A stretch of DNA of 64,000 nucleotides from Psococerastis gibbosa (Eukaryota > Arthropoda > Insecta > Psocodea > Psocidae), in the NCBI GenBank assembly GCA_963971405.1, contig OZ020484.1:3224001-3288000 (forward strand). Direction: 5' to 3'. The position numbers were made by a program, and so were the translations under genes. Positions 10,372-21,049 of this stretch are shown here, in pieces. The first letter of the stretch is position 1. Each line of letters begins with the position of its first letter. The notes under the pieces are model-generated. The model worked only from the letters and a program-made list of their open reading frames with translations. It was not told the DNA's origin and did not search any database.

Positions 10372-12540
10372 CTGGCTAGCTCTAATCAGGGGTGGTTACA
10401 AAATTTATAATGAATTTACAATTGAATAAAAAAAAATACTCTATTTAAAGTTCACATGTATTATTCATATCTATTTAAGTATTAGTAAAAATAGTCAACC
10501 TGCTAATAAAATGAAATGATAGAATGCATTGCTGTTATAGAAAATATTTGCACATAATTAGGTAATGTCATGTAGATCAGGTGTAGTACTCAAAAACAAA
10601 TGTGGACCGTTACATTTTTAAATAAATTTGTAAAAACAGGAAAGTCAGTCAGTCACCCAGAGAATACATGAAAGACAAAACTCCTGATGGTTTAATATTA
10701 GAGTCTGAAACTTACTACACATCTACTATTACACGTCTACTATTAACTTCTCTAAAGCACATGATAAGCATTATTATAATCTTTAATGGGCGCCACTACA
10801 TTTTATATGCTCAACGGACAAGCTAGATTAATTTAATGGTAAAAAATGTAGAAAAGAACCATCATGTAAATTATTAAATTATATCAAATTACAATGTTGA
10901 AATGTCATTAATTATTAATTGCAAGGCCATATAAAGAAATCGGAAGATTCAGAAGGGCGCCTATTTATTGTAATAATTCAAAACTGAACATAATTAGATA
11001 ATCACTTACAGTTTGTGGAGGAGTTATCTTACGTTATCCATCCCTGGAAAATGTATTAGTACATCTTAGTACATCTTGGCAGGCATTGACACGGAGTGGC
11101 CAACCGTCATAATCCTAACGGTCATGATTCAGGAACAATCGAGAAAAAACGCAATCACTTGAATACCAACTGGCACATAGAATTTAGAATCCGAAATTTG
11201 AAATCAGCACTCAAAGCCGCAACGAAAAATGAGTACTTATAGCCAGAACGTGAACTCAGTATTTAACGCGGAATGCGAAATCATTACTTTTCCCGCAACG
11301 CGAACCCTAAAAGAAAATCACTTCTATTGAAAATACAGAAGTACAGAAGCTTAATATAGAGTGTGTAACAGGCCCATGACTAGTACTAACATTACTAATT
11401 TAAATTGTGTAAGAAAATACCGACTTTCATCCTATTATTATTATTACTATTATAAATGCAATAAAGTATTAAATTATTCTCTATTATTTTATTAACTTTG
11501 TTGGATCATTAAAAAATATATGAAGCGTTATAATAGGAATCGGATGATGCATTTCTTCATTACCAAATGGCTACCCAAGTCCGTTTATCAAGAGGCTAGA
11601 CAGGCAAAGACTTACCACAAAGTGGGAGTATCACAGGTTACTCTAAACACAATTAATAAAGTCAGCTTTGTAAAATATTTAAAAACGTCAGGTGAAAGGA
11701 TTCTCATCGAATGCCGTGCCAATAAACATCACTTAAACTTTAAACTCATCAGCTTTCATATACGAGCATGCGCAATGGGGTAGAGTAATGCCAAACACAA
11801 GCCAGAAGCCAAGTACATACATGTTATTCCAACAATATTTTCAATACACACAACTATCCTGAACTACTCGCACCGAATTAGTTATTAGATAGTTCATTGA
11901 CGAAATATTCTTTTCTTATGCTTCCTCTGAATATAAAAATAGAATATTACTATATTTGACCATGAAGAGACGGAGTACATTACCAGAAATGGACCACGTT
12001 ACAGTGCAGGCTCATCCTTTTCGTCAGATTATTGAATGCAAACTTCTTTTAGGTTCACTTAACATCCCCGTAGAAAATCTGACGCGCTCGATTAATTCTT
12101 ATCACCTAACCTTTGAAACACAATAGGTCTCTATAATAGAGACCCTATGACGGGCGATTCAGTAAATCCCCATTTAGCATCGAACTACGAACAGTTTCTT
12201 CAAAAAATATTTTTTTCTGGGAAAGCAACCTGTTTGGTTTAGTTAGTTAGGTACCATCAATAAAAAGGTTACCGAGAAAAATATTTTTTTATTACTTTTC
12301 ATGTAAATTGAGCTATGATGGGGCGGGTGGCCAGAGGGTTTGTTTGCATTATTAAGGAATCCCCCCCAAACTCGAGTAATGGTCCAATATTCGTTGCAAT
12401 AAATAATGGCTGAAGAAAAATTGGAACGTGGAATAACAAAAATTCAGATTCAATCGAATATTCGATCGAATTTAAGACACACGCCTTAAATTGGATCCAA
12501 TAATTTTGTAAACAAACGAACCATGGCAACCGACGCCTAC
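10372..12540. other. no gene seen; AT-rich
   Basis: A long AT-rich stretch without recognisable domains, RNA genes or strong repeats. The frame at 11520-11783 (87 codons, plus) has no motif I know and lacks supporting splice signals. The interval is probably intron of the Smr gene. Confidence 0.4.
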
Positions 12541-12561
12541 ACGTAAACAAACGTTTTCAAA

Positions 12562-12760
12562 ATGGCGCCTAATGTGAAGTGGATAATGGAAATGACCAAA
12601 TTATTATTTGAATTAATCCAGGAAGAGGAGCATTTATACGATAAACTAAACCCAGTTTACAAAAATAAATTTAAGCGACTCCCTTCGCAAGAGAAAATTA
12701 ATAGGAAGATTAATGATGCATTTATTATATTAATTTTTGTCTTCCGTTGTCGCCTTCTGT
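12562..12760 (+). pseudogene. MADF-like N-terminal fragment
   Basis: A frame opening at an ATG in good context (caaaatggc) encodes 'TKLLFELIQEEEHLYDK' and then 'LNPVYKNKFKR'. This is the pattern of the first two helices of a MADF/Myb-SANT-like DNA-binding domain (L...V...P.LYD...P.YKNK.KR). After about residue 45 the similarity stops and the frame runs into hydrophobic non-domain sequence, so the domain is truncated or interrupted by an intron I cannot place. Such domains occur in host regulators and in PIF/Harbinger accessory proteins. Confidence 0.3.
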
Positions 12761-13317
12761 CTTATAGGAGCTTAGCCCGCTTAGCCACAATCGACAGAGT
12801 CGCTAACGGCGTGACGAAGTTACAATAGAATATTTATTTCATTTTTAACCGCAAGGTACAATACAATGTAGGACGTAGGTTCTAGACGTTGTTAATAATA
12901 AATAGCCTAAAAAATAGTCGAAATTATAAATTCCTGCACGGAGTAGGGGCAACTCTCCGCATTAAATGCATTCATTCATATTTTCATCCATGGTTAAAAA
13001 GTTTGATTAGAAGATCTTTGACATTTTTTTCGTTCTTTAGACGTCAACAAAAGTTGATTTTGCCGGATTTCGCTTAGGCTATATTTCTTTCTCTTGCCAC
13101 TTAATAAACGTGGCACAAGCCAAGAATTATTTGAGTGTGAAATACCTTCATTTTTCATAAAAATTGGGCCCAATATTTCTTCGGTCGAATATTTATTGGA
13201 TCGAATAAATATATATATATAAATATATAAATATAGTGTGTAATTGGGGAGAATAAAATATATGTGAATTTAATAGAAATCGTTACAGCCGGTTTCCTGA
13301 AACCTATTTTGGATTAC
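12761..13317. other. no gene seen
   Basis: AT-rich non-coding sequence with a short (ta)n-like run at about 13207-13235. No exon or RNA gene was found. Confidence 0.4.
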
Positions 13318-13425
13318 TGGGCCTCAAAAAATGTAAATCCGTTAAAATCTCGAAATTGATAATATTTGAATATTTACATGAGAACTTTCCTCACACAAAC
13401 GTACTCGTATAAATAGGAAAGCTAA
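13318..13425 (-). repeat. decayed end of helentron-like family
   Basis: The stretch 'gcctcaaaaaatgtaaatccgtt' (split: gcctcaaaaaatg, taaatccgtt) followed by 'aaaatctcg' and an aggaaagct near 13415 matches the TTGCTTTCC-end portion of the helentron-like family. The orientation is the minus-strand one, with several substitutions and a lost core. Confidence 0.45.
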
Positions 13426-14126
13426 AGAAAGAGCTTTGTGAAGAGTGTTCTTCCACGAAATTATCCAGTTATCAATAATAATATCGTCGATAAAGTCGAT
13501 AAAAAAAATTCCCTAAGACTAAAACACTCACTCACTCGTCATATGCGTGCACACAAAATCCTAGCCTATATAATATTTGAAATTAGATGCTCCTTGATTC
13601 GAACCCTGAACCCAGTTAGTGACGGCGAATCTTGAATATAACGGGGGATTGAGTTACACCGTAAAATTGAGGAAACCAAGAAGGATGAATGAAACATGCA
13701 AGTGTATTAAGGTGGGAATAGCTAAAAGATGATCACTTCTGGTGTTGTTTAGGTAATGCGACATTAGAATTTGAATGAGCTATGAATCGAAAAGGTGATT
13801 ATTAACTCGCTTTATTCTTTAATATAATAATACAATTGGAATAGTTTTTCTTTTTTTTCTCTCGCTTGACTTAGACTTTGCTTTTGGTTTCTCAGCAGTA
13901 ATACCAAAGAAACCTAATTCTTGAAGCCTCACATTAATTCAAGGGTGGTCTGGACCCCCCCCCCCCCCCAAATTAAATGAACTTACTCTAGATAATATGG
14001 GTATACAGTGGGAATTAAAATAATAATGTTTTTTTGTTATAATCCACTCAACCTGCCCGCTGACCCCCCCCCCCCCTAAATTGGAGGCAAAATCCGTCCT
14101 TGGATTAATTGAATTTACCATTGCAG
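13426..14126. other. no gene; paired poly-C repeat
   Basis: Intronic-looking DNA. The segment 13945-14100 contains two poly-C runs separated by about 100 bp ('gggaattaaaataataatg', 'ttataatccactcaacctg') and ends in 'aaattggaggcaaaatcc'. The same structure recurs at 45760-45998. It ends about 25 bp before the acceptor of the Smr exon. Confidence 0.5.
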
Positions 14127-14407
14127 GTCCGTCAAATTTCGGAGGAGATAGCCCACAAGAAGAGGACGTTTGTTCCTGTGGAGTTCTCCTCCGGATCCAG
14201 GAGGATCTCCAAAGCAATCGACCTGCACTCCCTCAAGGTAGACGAGGCCGTCCGGGTAACTGACCTGTTCCTCGACCATCACATCTCCAACTTGCAGGCC
14301 GGGAGAGAGAAAGTCCTTGTGATCACTGGTCGAGGACTCCACAGTCCCGGCGGCCAAGCTCGAATAAAGCCGGCCATCGAGCGGCGCCTGGGAGAGCGTC
14401 GATTGCG
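14127..14407 (+). CDS. Smr-domain protein, main Smr exon
   Basis: The exon runs from an acceptor (ccattgcag|gtccgt) to a donor (gattgcg|gtaagt). The frame encodes 'AIDLHSLKVDEAVRVTDLFL' near its middle and 'VLVITGRGLHSPGGQARIKP' near its end. These are the two diagnostic blocks of the Smr (small MutS-related) domain: the DLH motif that opens it and the TGRG loop followed by the N/HS.GG.ARI.P block. In eukaryotes the domain is found at the C-terminus of NEDD4-binding-protein-2-like proteins, where it can nick nucleic acid. Both key motifs are intact. The exon starts in phase 0 and ends two bases into a codon, completed at 18080. Confidence in the family is high; exact orthology cannot be stated. 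Confidence 0.88.
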
Positions 14408-14599
14408 GTAAGTTTAATATTTTTTTAATATGTAATAACAGTAACTTACAATGTATAGTATAGTAAGGTCGTTGGTCGTTATATCCGAGAATCAAGACAA
14501 ATCTGGGTTTGATGAGGGCTCCAACCCACGACCCTTCAACCTTTGATGACTGTATTATATACCATAAATTACTGCAAATGAAATGGATAGGTTGAACTG

Positions 14600-15835
14600 C
14601 TGGAGCAAGTGGAGGAGAAATATAATTATTTGGGCACTCTAGTGAACCAGATAGGAAAGCTTCAGACTGGAATAAGAAACCGAGTCCAAAAGACAAAAGT
14701 TACAGCAGTCTACTTCTCTATTATTTCTCGATATGCTACACCTATTTGGCCAAGAGAGAAGTCGAACGATCGACAAAAGACCAGACCAAGACCAAGAGTC
14801 CAAAAAGCCATCTCGGAGCCGATTCTCCTTTATGGGAGCGAAACATGGACCTAAAATAAGTGACCTGAGTAAAATAAACTCTACTTAGATGAAGTATATA
14901 AGACGAATAGTGGGACCAAATCCGAAATGAACACATCAGGCAAGACCACCAGCAAGTGGATTCCATAGAGAGAAGAATGGAGAACAAGCAGCTAAAGGCG
15001 GTCCCAGACCTCATAAAAGGAGCCTCACTTGTCAGTACCTAGCGTAACGACAGGTTTTCATAAAAGTGTGTAAAATGGGGAAAGCCGTTGTCATGGACGC
15101 ACACAGCTTTACATTATTGACTTTAGTGTCCTTTGCGCATGAGCCAGAGGGCTCGGAGGATATGAAGGGGGGCCCGGGGGTCTCCCCCGTGTATTATTTT
15201 TTTTTTATTTCCTTTTTTTAAATAGGGCCGAAATATTGGGGGTTTCCGCATTGTCAGAGCAATAACGTTTCTATATTAAGTTACAGGGAATTAATAAAAT
15301 TGTGCACAAGGGTGGGGGGGGGGGGTCGGGGGTCTCCCCCGGGATAAATATATCAAACATAGGGCTGAAATATTGTTTTTTTTTTACGCATTTTCAGAGC
15401 AACAAGGTGTCTATGTTACAGGGAATTAATAAAATTGTGCACAAGGGTCACCCCCGGGAGATTTTTTTTGAAAAATAGGACTGAAATAGTGGGGTTTTAC
15501 ATATTTCGAGTGCAGTTAACACTTGGATTTTAGAGGCAAAGAATATGACTGCCTTCCAGAGGTGGGGGGGGGGGCGTCAATTGCCCGCAGTGCTGGTCGC
15601 TGCGTACCTCTGCAAGCAGCTGCAATAGTTCGGCCAAGTCCAAAGGATGGACGAGAACAGGACCACCCGGAGGCTGGCGGAAGAAAGGCCTCAAGGAAGA
15701 AGACTCATCTGCAGACCGAGGACAACCCTCAAGGAAAGGAGTGCACAACTCACCGGATTAAGAGGGAAAACAATGGCTGAGCTGAAGACGTCCGACCGGG
15801 GAGAGTTTAGGAAATGGGTTCAGGTTCAGGGTGGG
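14600..15835 (+). pseudogene. LINE fragment, RT C-terminus, interrupted
   Basis: The plus strand, in more than one frame, gives 'EEKYNYLGTLVNQIGK' and 'GIRNRVQKTK' (the YLG block after the RT palm), then 'EPILLYGSETWT', then 'YIRRIVGP'. After a ~480-bp repeat-rich interruption (15060-15540) comes 'FGQVQRMDENRTTRRL', with 'GRRLICRPRTT' and 'EFRKWVQV' further on. This is the usual order at the end of a non-LTR retrotransposon ORF2 that lacks RNase H. Frameshifts, stops and the internal repeat show that it is dead. Confidence 0.65.
15060..15540. repeat. ~130-bp tandem G-rich modules inside the LINE
   Basis: About three degenerate units share 'gggaattaataaaattgtgc', 'acaaggg', a G-tract, 'gtctcccccggga' and 'taggactgaaatattggggt'. 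They belong to the same module family as 541-1270 and 16591-17235. They split the LINE reading frame between its YGSETWT block and its terminal arginine-rich block, so they arrived after that LINE copy. Confidence 0.6.
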
Positions 15836-15840
15836 GAACA

Positions 15841-15893
15841 CGATGTCCCGGTAAGGCGTAAATCGTGGGTTCGATTCCCGTCATCCCCTTAAT
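15841..15893 (+). other. tRNA-like T-arm at the LINE 3' end
   Basis: 'cgtgggttcgattcccgtca' followed by tcccc looks like the T-arm and acceptor 3' half of a tRNA (B-box ggttcgattcc). The upstream half does not fold into a convincing D-arm and anticodon arm. It may be a tRNA relic or part of a SINE/LINE tail rather than a functional tRNA. Confidence 0.3.
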
Positions 15894-15899
15894 TGGGGT

Positions 15900-16590
15900 G
15901 CTCAAAATAGGTCTCCTAATAACGCAATCAGTACCGGCTAAGACCCAAAGGTTCTTAGAGTAAGAGCACTTGACCATTCTCACTCAGTTCCAAGCTAAAA
16001 ATTCGCCAAGGAATTAACAGGAGGGACTTTTGCTCAATTTATTTTCTTTTTGGTACTGGTATCTAGCTGCTAAATTACAATGCCCTCATTGGCACGAGGT
16101 GTACGTATGACTAAAACAATAATACCTATAAACATATATCAAAGGTTACATTAAACACTACCAGACTGAATCTCAGCATTACCCGCCATTACGAAGCAAA
16201 ATGGCTTGCATTGCCAGGCAACCTCCTCAATACTTCAATAAATTAAGCGAGAAACGCAGTCTCGAAGTTGTACGATTAAAATTGCTTTATTATTTACAGT
16301 TACCAGTACCCAGAAGGCAACCCGGGGCGAATAACAGTGATTGTCCATGCCAATAGTTCCCTGTCCAACGAAATATGACATCGCTGAAACTTTGTCCCTG
16401 CAGGTCTCAAGGTTAGTCCGCATTTTAGAATTACATACAGTAATCGTTATATAATAGTGCATGTACCTATATAACAGAATTGCTGTTTTTCGTTTCTTGT
16501 TTCCGTCCTTGAGTAGAATTTGATAGATCCTATCCACCAGTTATCAGAAGCACCGTGACATTTAAGCCATAGTCTGAAGGATACATTGAC
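15900..16590. other. no gene seen
   Basis: Unique-looking sequence without recognisable exon, RNA gene or strong repeat; probably intron of the Smr gene. The 100-codon minus-strand frame at 16235-16537 shows no domain. Confidence 0.4.
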
Positions 16591-17235
16591 GTATATTCAG
16601 AAAATTTCTGGGGGGGGGGGGCGGGGGGCTTTAGGACTCCAAGACATTGAACGCCCGGAGAAAAAAAATCGATAAATGGGCCCAAATTCGTGAGGTTTTA
16701 CGCATATTATACCCGGAAGAAACTAAAATGATAATTAGGCTGAAATTAGTGAGGTTTTATGGATATTCAACCCTGGAGTAAGGGGGGGGGGGTCTCCGCC
16801 GAAGAAAAAAAATTAATTGATAGGGAGGTTTTATGCATTTTGTGGGCAGTAGCCGACGAATAAACCTACCACTGAGGGGGGCCTGGGGGTCGCCCCCGAA
16901 GAAAATTTTTGAAAAAATAGGTCTACAATATTGTGGTTTGAAGCATGTTGAGTAATATATTTTTGTGAAAGTTCTTGGTCAATATGTTCATTATTTTTTT
17001 CATGTGAAATAAGCATACTAAGAATCGATTTCCCTTTCATTATTGTGAATACTTTGCCTTTCGCCTTCATAACGTCTTTGTCAGCAGAAATCGTGGGGAA
17101 GGGGGGCTACGGGTGCTTCTGGGGGGGGGGGGCTTAGCCCAGGACCCCCCTATTTACACCAATGGAGGCTCTTCTCAGAGCTGTGGCGTAGCCAAGGGGT
17201 CTGAACCCCCCCCCCCCCTCCCCCCATGCAAAATT
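16591..17235. repeat. G-rich dispersed repeat module
   Basis: Another copy of the module seen at 541-1270: 'ggggctttagga(c)tccaag', 'gcccaaattcgtgaggtttt', 'acgcatattatacccgg', 'gggcctgggggtcgccccc', then the 'tttcgccttcataacg' segment. It closes with the poly-G/poly-C junction 'gcgtagccaagggg' near 17185. The short minus-strand frame 17070-16831 is repeat-derived. Confidence 0.6.
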
Positions 17236-17339
17236 TAGGAAAACAGCAAAATTTTCAGTCATTTATTTTAAAAATTTTCTCCGGGGAGACCATGGTCCCC
17301 CTGTTTCTTGACTTTGACTACAGCTTCTGAAAAATTCTG

Positions 17340-17599
17340 GGGGGGGGGGAGGGGCGAAAAGTTCCATGCCACCCCGTAGTGGGCGGCCGGGTGCCCCTGC
17401 TAGGCGCGATCAGCCCAGGAGGACTTCTGGCCGCTCTGAAAATTTCCCTCCATCTTTGTCGATCCTCAGCAGCCACTGCCCAATCTGCTACCTCGACGCC
17501 AACTCGAAGGTCCTCCTGGAACTGGTCCGCCCATCTTCGCCTAGATCTTCCTCTTTTGAGGGGGATTGCTACGTGTGTAGTCCGGTATCCGGTGCACAT
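17340..17599 (-). pseudogene. LINE fragment, ORF2 C-terminus
   Basis: The minus-strand frame contains 'RGRSRRRWADQFQEDLRVGV' and 'EDRQRWREIFRAA'. This is the arginine-rich block and the D R .. WR motif that end many arthropod LINE ORF2 proteins. It starts in the middle of the protein and runs into a poly-C repeat. It is the same kind of tail as at 15640-15835 but on the other strand and more diverged. Confidence 0.6.
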
Positions 17600-17639
17600 G
17601 TCCTATCTATTGTAGCCTGTTTCTAATTTTGTTAATAAA

Positions 17640-17910
17640 GTTATCATCCGAAAAATCAAATTTTTTTCTGACAAACTATTTCAGTCCTATTATTTAAAAA
17701 TCCTTCCTCGGGGGTGACCCCCGTGCCCCCTTCGGCCTGCTCAACCCTCGGGTGCCTAGACACTTATCCACTTGTCAATTTCCCTGTCATTTTTTATTAA
17801 AGAGTTTGCTACCATATTATAACTTAATTTATAATGGATAAGTTCCGTATCTACATTTAAAAAAAAATTCTAATCAAATTTGTAGTAAAATTGACCAGTA
17901 GAATACTCGC
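17640..17910. repeat. G-rich module fragment and MITE end
   Basis: 17640-17760 is a reversed piece of the G-rich module ('cagtcctattatttaaaaat', 'cggggg', 'tgacccccgtgccc'). 17800-17910 repeats the end of the inverted-repeat family at 4548-5275 ('gctaccatattataacttaa', 'ggataagtt', 'gaatactcgcctta'). Confidence 0.5.
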
Positions 17911-18079
17911 CTTAACATTGCAGCATAGCAGAACGGATACCTAGACCCTGCCAAAACTCTGTATTTCCCTTATGCAGTGAAATTGCCTACTTATCTTGTG
18001 CAGGCCACACTAGCCGTCATTTATTGATAACTGTCTACAGTTGCAGGCTGATTCTAATTCATTGCTTAATTTATTTCAG

Positions 18080-18152
18080 ATTTGAAAATGGGACTCCTTC
18101 CCATTGGTTGCCGGGTCTGGTCTTCCCTGATCTTCCTGGAGTACCTAACTGA
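18080..18152 (+). CDS. Smr-domain protein, terminal exon
   Basis: A short exon after a good acceptor (aatttatttcag|attt). Its first base completes the arginine codon left open by the donor at 14407. The frame then reads 'FENGTPSHWLPGLVFPDLPG' and a few more residues to the TGA at 18150-18152. This matches the short beta-strand tail that closes Smr domains (R.....PG.. followed by a stop). The phase match and the position right after the TGRG exon make it the natural 3' end of the gene. It lies about 800 bp upstream of the first SLC22-type exon on the same strand. Confidence 0.7.
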
Positions 18153-18379
18153 ATAAACTGAAGGCGGTAAGAATATTCTCTTCCTCTCCAGTGCAATAAA
18201 GTGTAAATTGTGGAATACCCGCCTTATGATAGTAATTAGTAATTATAACTCCAACTCGGCCAACTGTTATAATCCAGCCTCATATATAAAATATGTATAT
18301 GGAAATCTAGCCTGTGACTACCGGTACCTACTTTTCGTAAATAATTCCAACACTTCATCAGATGATCACTCAGCAAGCA

Positions 18380-18481
18380 CAAACCGTTCAATCTATCCTG
18401 GCTCGTTCGCTGGCGTAGCCAAGTTTTTGATCGGCGTAAGCATCAATATAATCTTTTGGCAGTTGCTAACGAAACAGGTAG
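18380..18481 (+). other. possible relic of an SLC22 exon
   Basis: The frame across this stretch gives 'SFAGVAKFLIGVSINIIFWQ' and ends in front of a donor-like cag|gtaggg. The spacing K-F-L-I..S...IF resembles the helix-10/11 part of the SLC22 exon at 47696-47874 (RKFLISGSFALIF). There is no good acceptor, and the AELYPT block is absent. If related at all it is a diverged or broken copy. Confidence 0.25.
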
Positions 18482-18947
18482 GGTGACTAAAATTTTCAGC
18501 ATCTATTTATAGTTGGAAAGACAGTTGTCTGAGGCAATGCCCCGAAGACATCATTTTCTTGCCGCAGCCACTTTTGCCGCCAAAGTTGTAATTCCCCTCC
18601 CAACTTTATGAAAAATCGGGCAGCATGAGTGAGAAGTGTACGAAGACACTTGATTGATTAGCCCATCATTTTCCACGTCTCTAAATTCCATCATAACTAA
18701 ATTTGACAACAGGAGTGCAAGATCAAAAGACTTAGACATTCTTCTGAAACACGACCAGTTATTTCTAAAATCACTGCGTCGTACAGTGGAAAAAATGTTC
18801 AACCAGAGGTCAAATCACCGCAGGTTCAAGCCATAATTGTGGCTGTTTACGAAATTTAGTTTGACTCCTGAAATCTCAATCATGAGACAGTAAGATGTCA
18901 TTTGCTACTTTCTACTATTTTAATATTAATGAATTTCCATTTTGCAG

Positions 18948-19105
18948 GTCGCAGTGGCGTTCTCACGGTAGTGATGTTGGGGAAGCTGTTGCTCGCCCGG
19001 TCGTTAGCAGTAGATTACAACTACACTGTACGTAATACATCCATAGGCGTAGGCGCAATGTGCACCAGGCTCAGTGGCGCACTATCACCATGGTTTACAT
19101 TGCTG
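18948..19105 (+). CDS. SLC22 transporter, duplicated exon copy 1
   Basis: The exon lies between ccattttgcag and ctg|gtaag. It encodes the stretch of an SLC22 (organic cation/anion transporter, major facilitator superfamily) protein that spans helices 10-11: 'VVMLGKLLLARSLAVDYNYT', then 'VRNTSIGVGAMCTRLSGALS' and PWFTLL. Relative to the other copies it lacks seven codons (AELYPTV), an in-frame deletion that removes the family's signature, but it keeps the AMCTR residues the others have lost. It is 158 bp long, ends at a codon boundary like copies 3 and 5, and could in principle splice to 28099. With the signature gone, transport function through this exon is doubtful. Confidence 0.7.
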
Positions 19106-19848
19106 GTAAGATTGTTGTTATCGCTTATGTACAGATTGGTTCAGTAGAACTTCTATTAAACAAATCGCATTCAGACCAAATCACTTTTATTGGACATAGC
19201 TGCCCGTGATGTTCAGTTCTTTTAGTTCTCTTATTTTAAGAAATATATTACCAGCAATTAATAGCTTAATACTCATATAAATAATAAAGATTGCATGCAG
19301 ATCATTTGAGAGTGGATTTGAGAGTTCCAATATCAGAACTTTACATTACCCAGTTGTAATGGGTACGGATAATGCGAATTCTACTGTAGCTTATTATAGG
19401 TACCTACCTAATAGGTGATAGGAACAGATTGCAATGTAATGTCAATATTTGGTATCGGATATCAGCAGTCAAATTCGGAATTAGAAATGGATGCTGGAAT
19501 TAGTTCAACCGTTCCGAACGTATTATATGCAGTATTAACATTGACAGTTTTTTTTTTTTTTTACCCACTATACAACCTACCAAAGCTTCTTGACCACATG
19601 CTGTCTCTGGTCTCTGGATCCCCCCCCCCCCTCCACCCTGTAGCTACTGCCTTGCCCATGCTCCGGGGACTTAATTAAGGGTTGTTCATCCGTCAATATA
19701 GCCTATCCACAGAGGTAGTACCGCCCACCTGTACCTAGCTCAAAATGGAATGTAGAGCCGATAGTGCGGAGGCAGACGAATCTACTCTTCTATCAACTTA
19801 TACACACGGACATGAAGTTACAATTTGCCGACTTTTTGCTTCACATAT
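19106..19848. other. intronic spacer, no gene seen
   Basis: Sequence between the first and later SLC22 exon copies. A poly-T and a poly-C run occur near 19550 and 19620. No exon was found. Confidence 0.4.
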
Positions 19849-20193
19849 ACAAAATAATAGTCGTTATTAATGTTTAGAAAATGCGGGGAGTCACTTGCCT
19901 CTTGATAGGTAGCTTCTGGGGGTAAAAAAATAAAAATAACTAAATTTTAATGAAAAATGACTCAAAACTAATTTTTCTGCGAAACATTTCTACCGATGAT
20001 TTCTACCTTCAGGCATGTTTTAGGTGTTAAATTAAGTAACGGAACCGGACAGGTTGCTTTCGAAAAAAACTTTGGTTTTGTGGAAAAATGTTTTTTTTGA
20101 AAAAATTATAAAAAAAAGCCACGGTCAAATGCATTGCGTGCCCTGCCATTATTATTGCGTGGAAATGTGTTCGTCTGACCGATCTAGAATTTG
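19849..20193 (+). repeat. partial helentron-like element in SLC22 intron
   Basis: The middle of the helentron-like family ('agtcgttattaatgtt', 'gcttctgggggtaaaaaaat', 'gatttctaccttcaggcatg', 'aatgcattgcgtgccctgcc'), lacking both ends. Remnants of its last ~60 bp also precede the later exon copies (about 20355-20430 and 22185-22215), so it was already in the intron when the exon unit was duplicated. Confidence 0.6.
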
Positions 20194-20292
20194 GCGATTA
20201 TATTTAATCCTAACCTGGGATTAACAATTTCAACAAGACACAATGGAAAGTGTCATTCAAAAAGGTTTTGTTTACATTTTTAACCCCTTTCA

Positions 20293-20354
20293 GAGGAGGA
20301 GGCAGGTCGCATTAGCATTGTCACGGTAGTGATGTTGGAGAAGCTGTTGCTTGC
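20293..20354 (+). pseudogene. SLC22 duplicated exon copy 2, truncated
   Basis: After a pyrimidine-rich acceptor (cccctttcag) the sequence gives the first ~20 codons of the SLC22 exon (GRISIVTVVMLEKLLL). It then switches abruptly to helentron-like and intron sequence that leads into copy 3. The second half, including AELYPT and the donor, is missing, so this copy cannot be used. Confidence 0.65.
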
Positions 20355-20480
20355 CATTACGGTCAAATGCACTGCGTGCCCTGCCATTATTACAATGTGG
20401 TAATGTGTTGGTATCACATATATAAAATTTGACAATTATATATAATCATAACCTAGGATTAAAAATTACGTTTATTTCAG

Positions 20481-20656
20481 ATGACGAGGCAGGTCGCATT
20501 AGCGTTGTCACTGTAAAGATGTTGGAGAAGCTGTTGCTGTCGTTTGCAGTAGATTACAACTACACTGCTGAGCTTTACCCCACTGTTGTACGAAATACAG
20601 CCATAGGCGTAGGCGGCAGGCTCAGTGGCGCACTATCACCATGGTTTACATTGCTG
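20481..20656 (+). CDS. SLC22 transporter, duplicated exon copy 3
   Basis: A 176-bp exon from ttatttcag|atgacg to ttgctg|gtaagt. It encodes 'FAVDYNYTAELYPTVVRNTA' (the AELYPT..RN signature shared by SLC22 and related major facilitator transporters), then 'IGVGGRLSGALSPWFTLL'. The signature lies at the loop entering helix 11, which is needed for the conformational change of the carrier. A few residues before FAV and after GVG are missing compared with the minus-strand paralogue at 47.7 kb. Reading phase agrees with copies 1 and 5 and with the terminal exon at 28099. Confidence 0.78.
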
Positions 20657-21049
20657 GTAAGTTTGTCGTTATCGCTAATGTACAGATTGGTTCAGTAGAA
20701 CTACTATTCAGCAAATCGCAAATTGAGTAACGAAACCGGACAGGTTGCTATTGCAAAAAACTGTTTGGTTCTCTGGAAAATAGTTTTTTTTGAAACAATT
20801 ATAGAAAAATAACGGTCTATTGCATTGTGTGCCCTGCCATTTTTATTTTTATTTTTATTTTTTTAAATTTTTATTAAATCACACAGCCGTAGCCCTTATG
20901 TGTATAATTATTACATAATGTAAAGCGAAAAAACAACAACAAAAATTCCTACTGTTTATAGCTTATTGTAACTTCTTATCAAATAATTTAAATTTATAAA
21001 AAAAACCTACCTAACTACCAAAGAACAACGTAATATATAAATATATCCT

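Noticed and set aside
11520-11783. 87-codon plus-strand frame
   Set aside because: Basic peptide without recognisable domain, in AT-rich DNA, with no splice signals.
14115-14696. 193-codon minus-strand frame over the Smr exon
   Set aside because: Antisense shadow of a real plus-strand exon; the peptide matches nothing.
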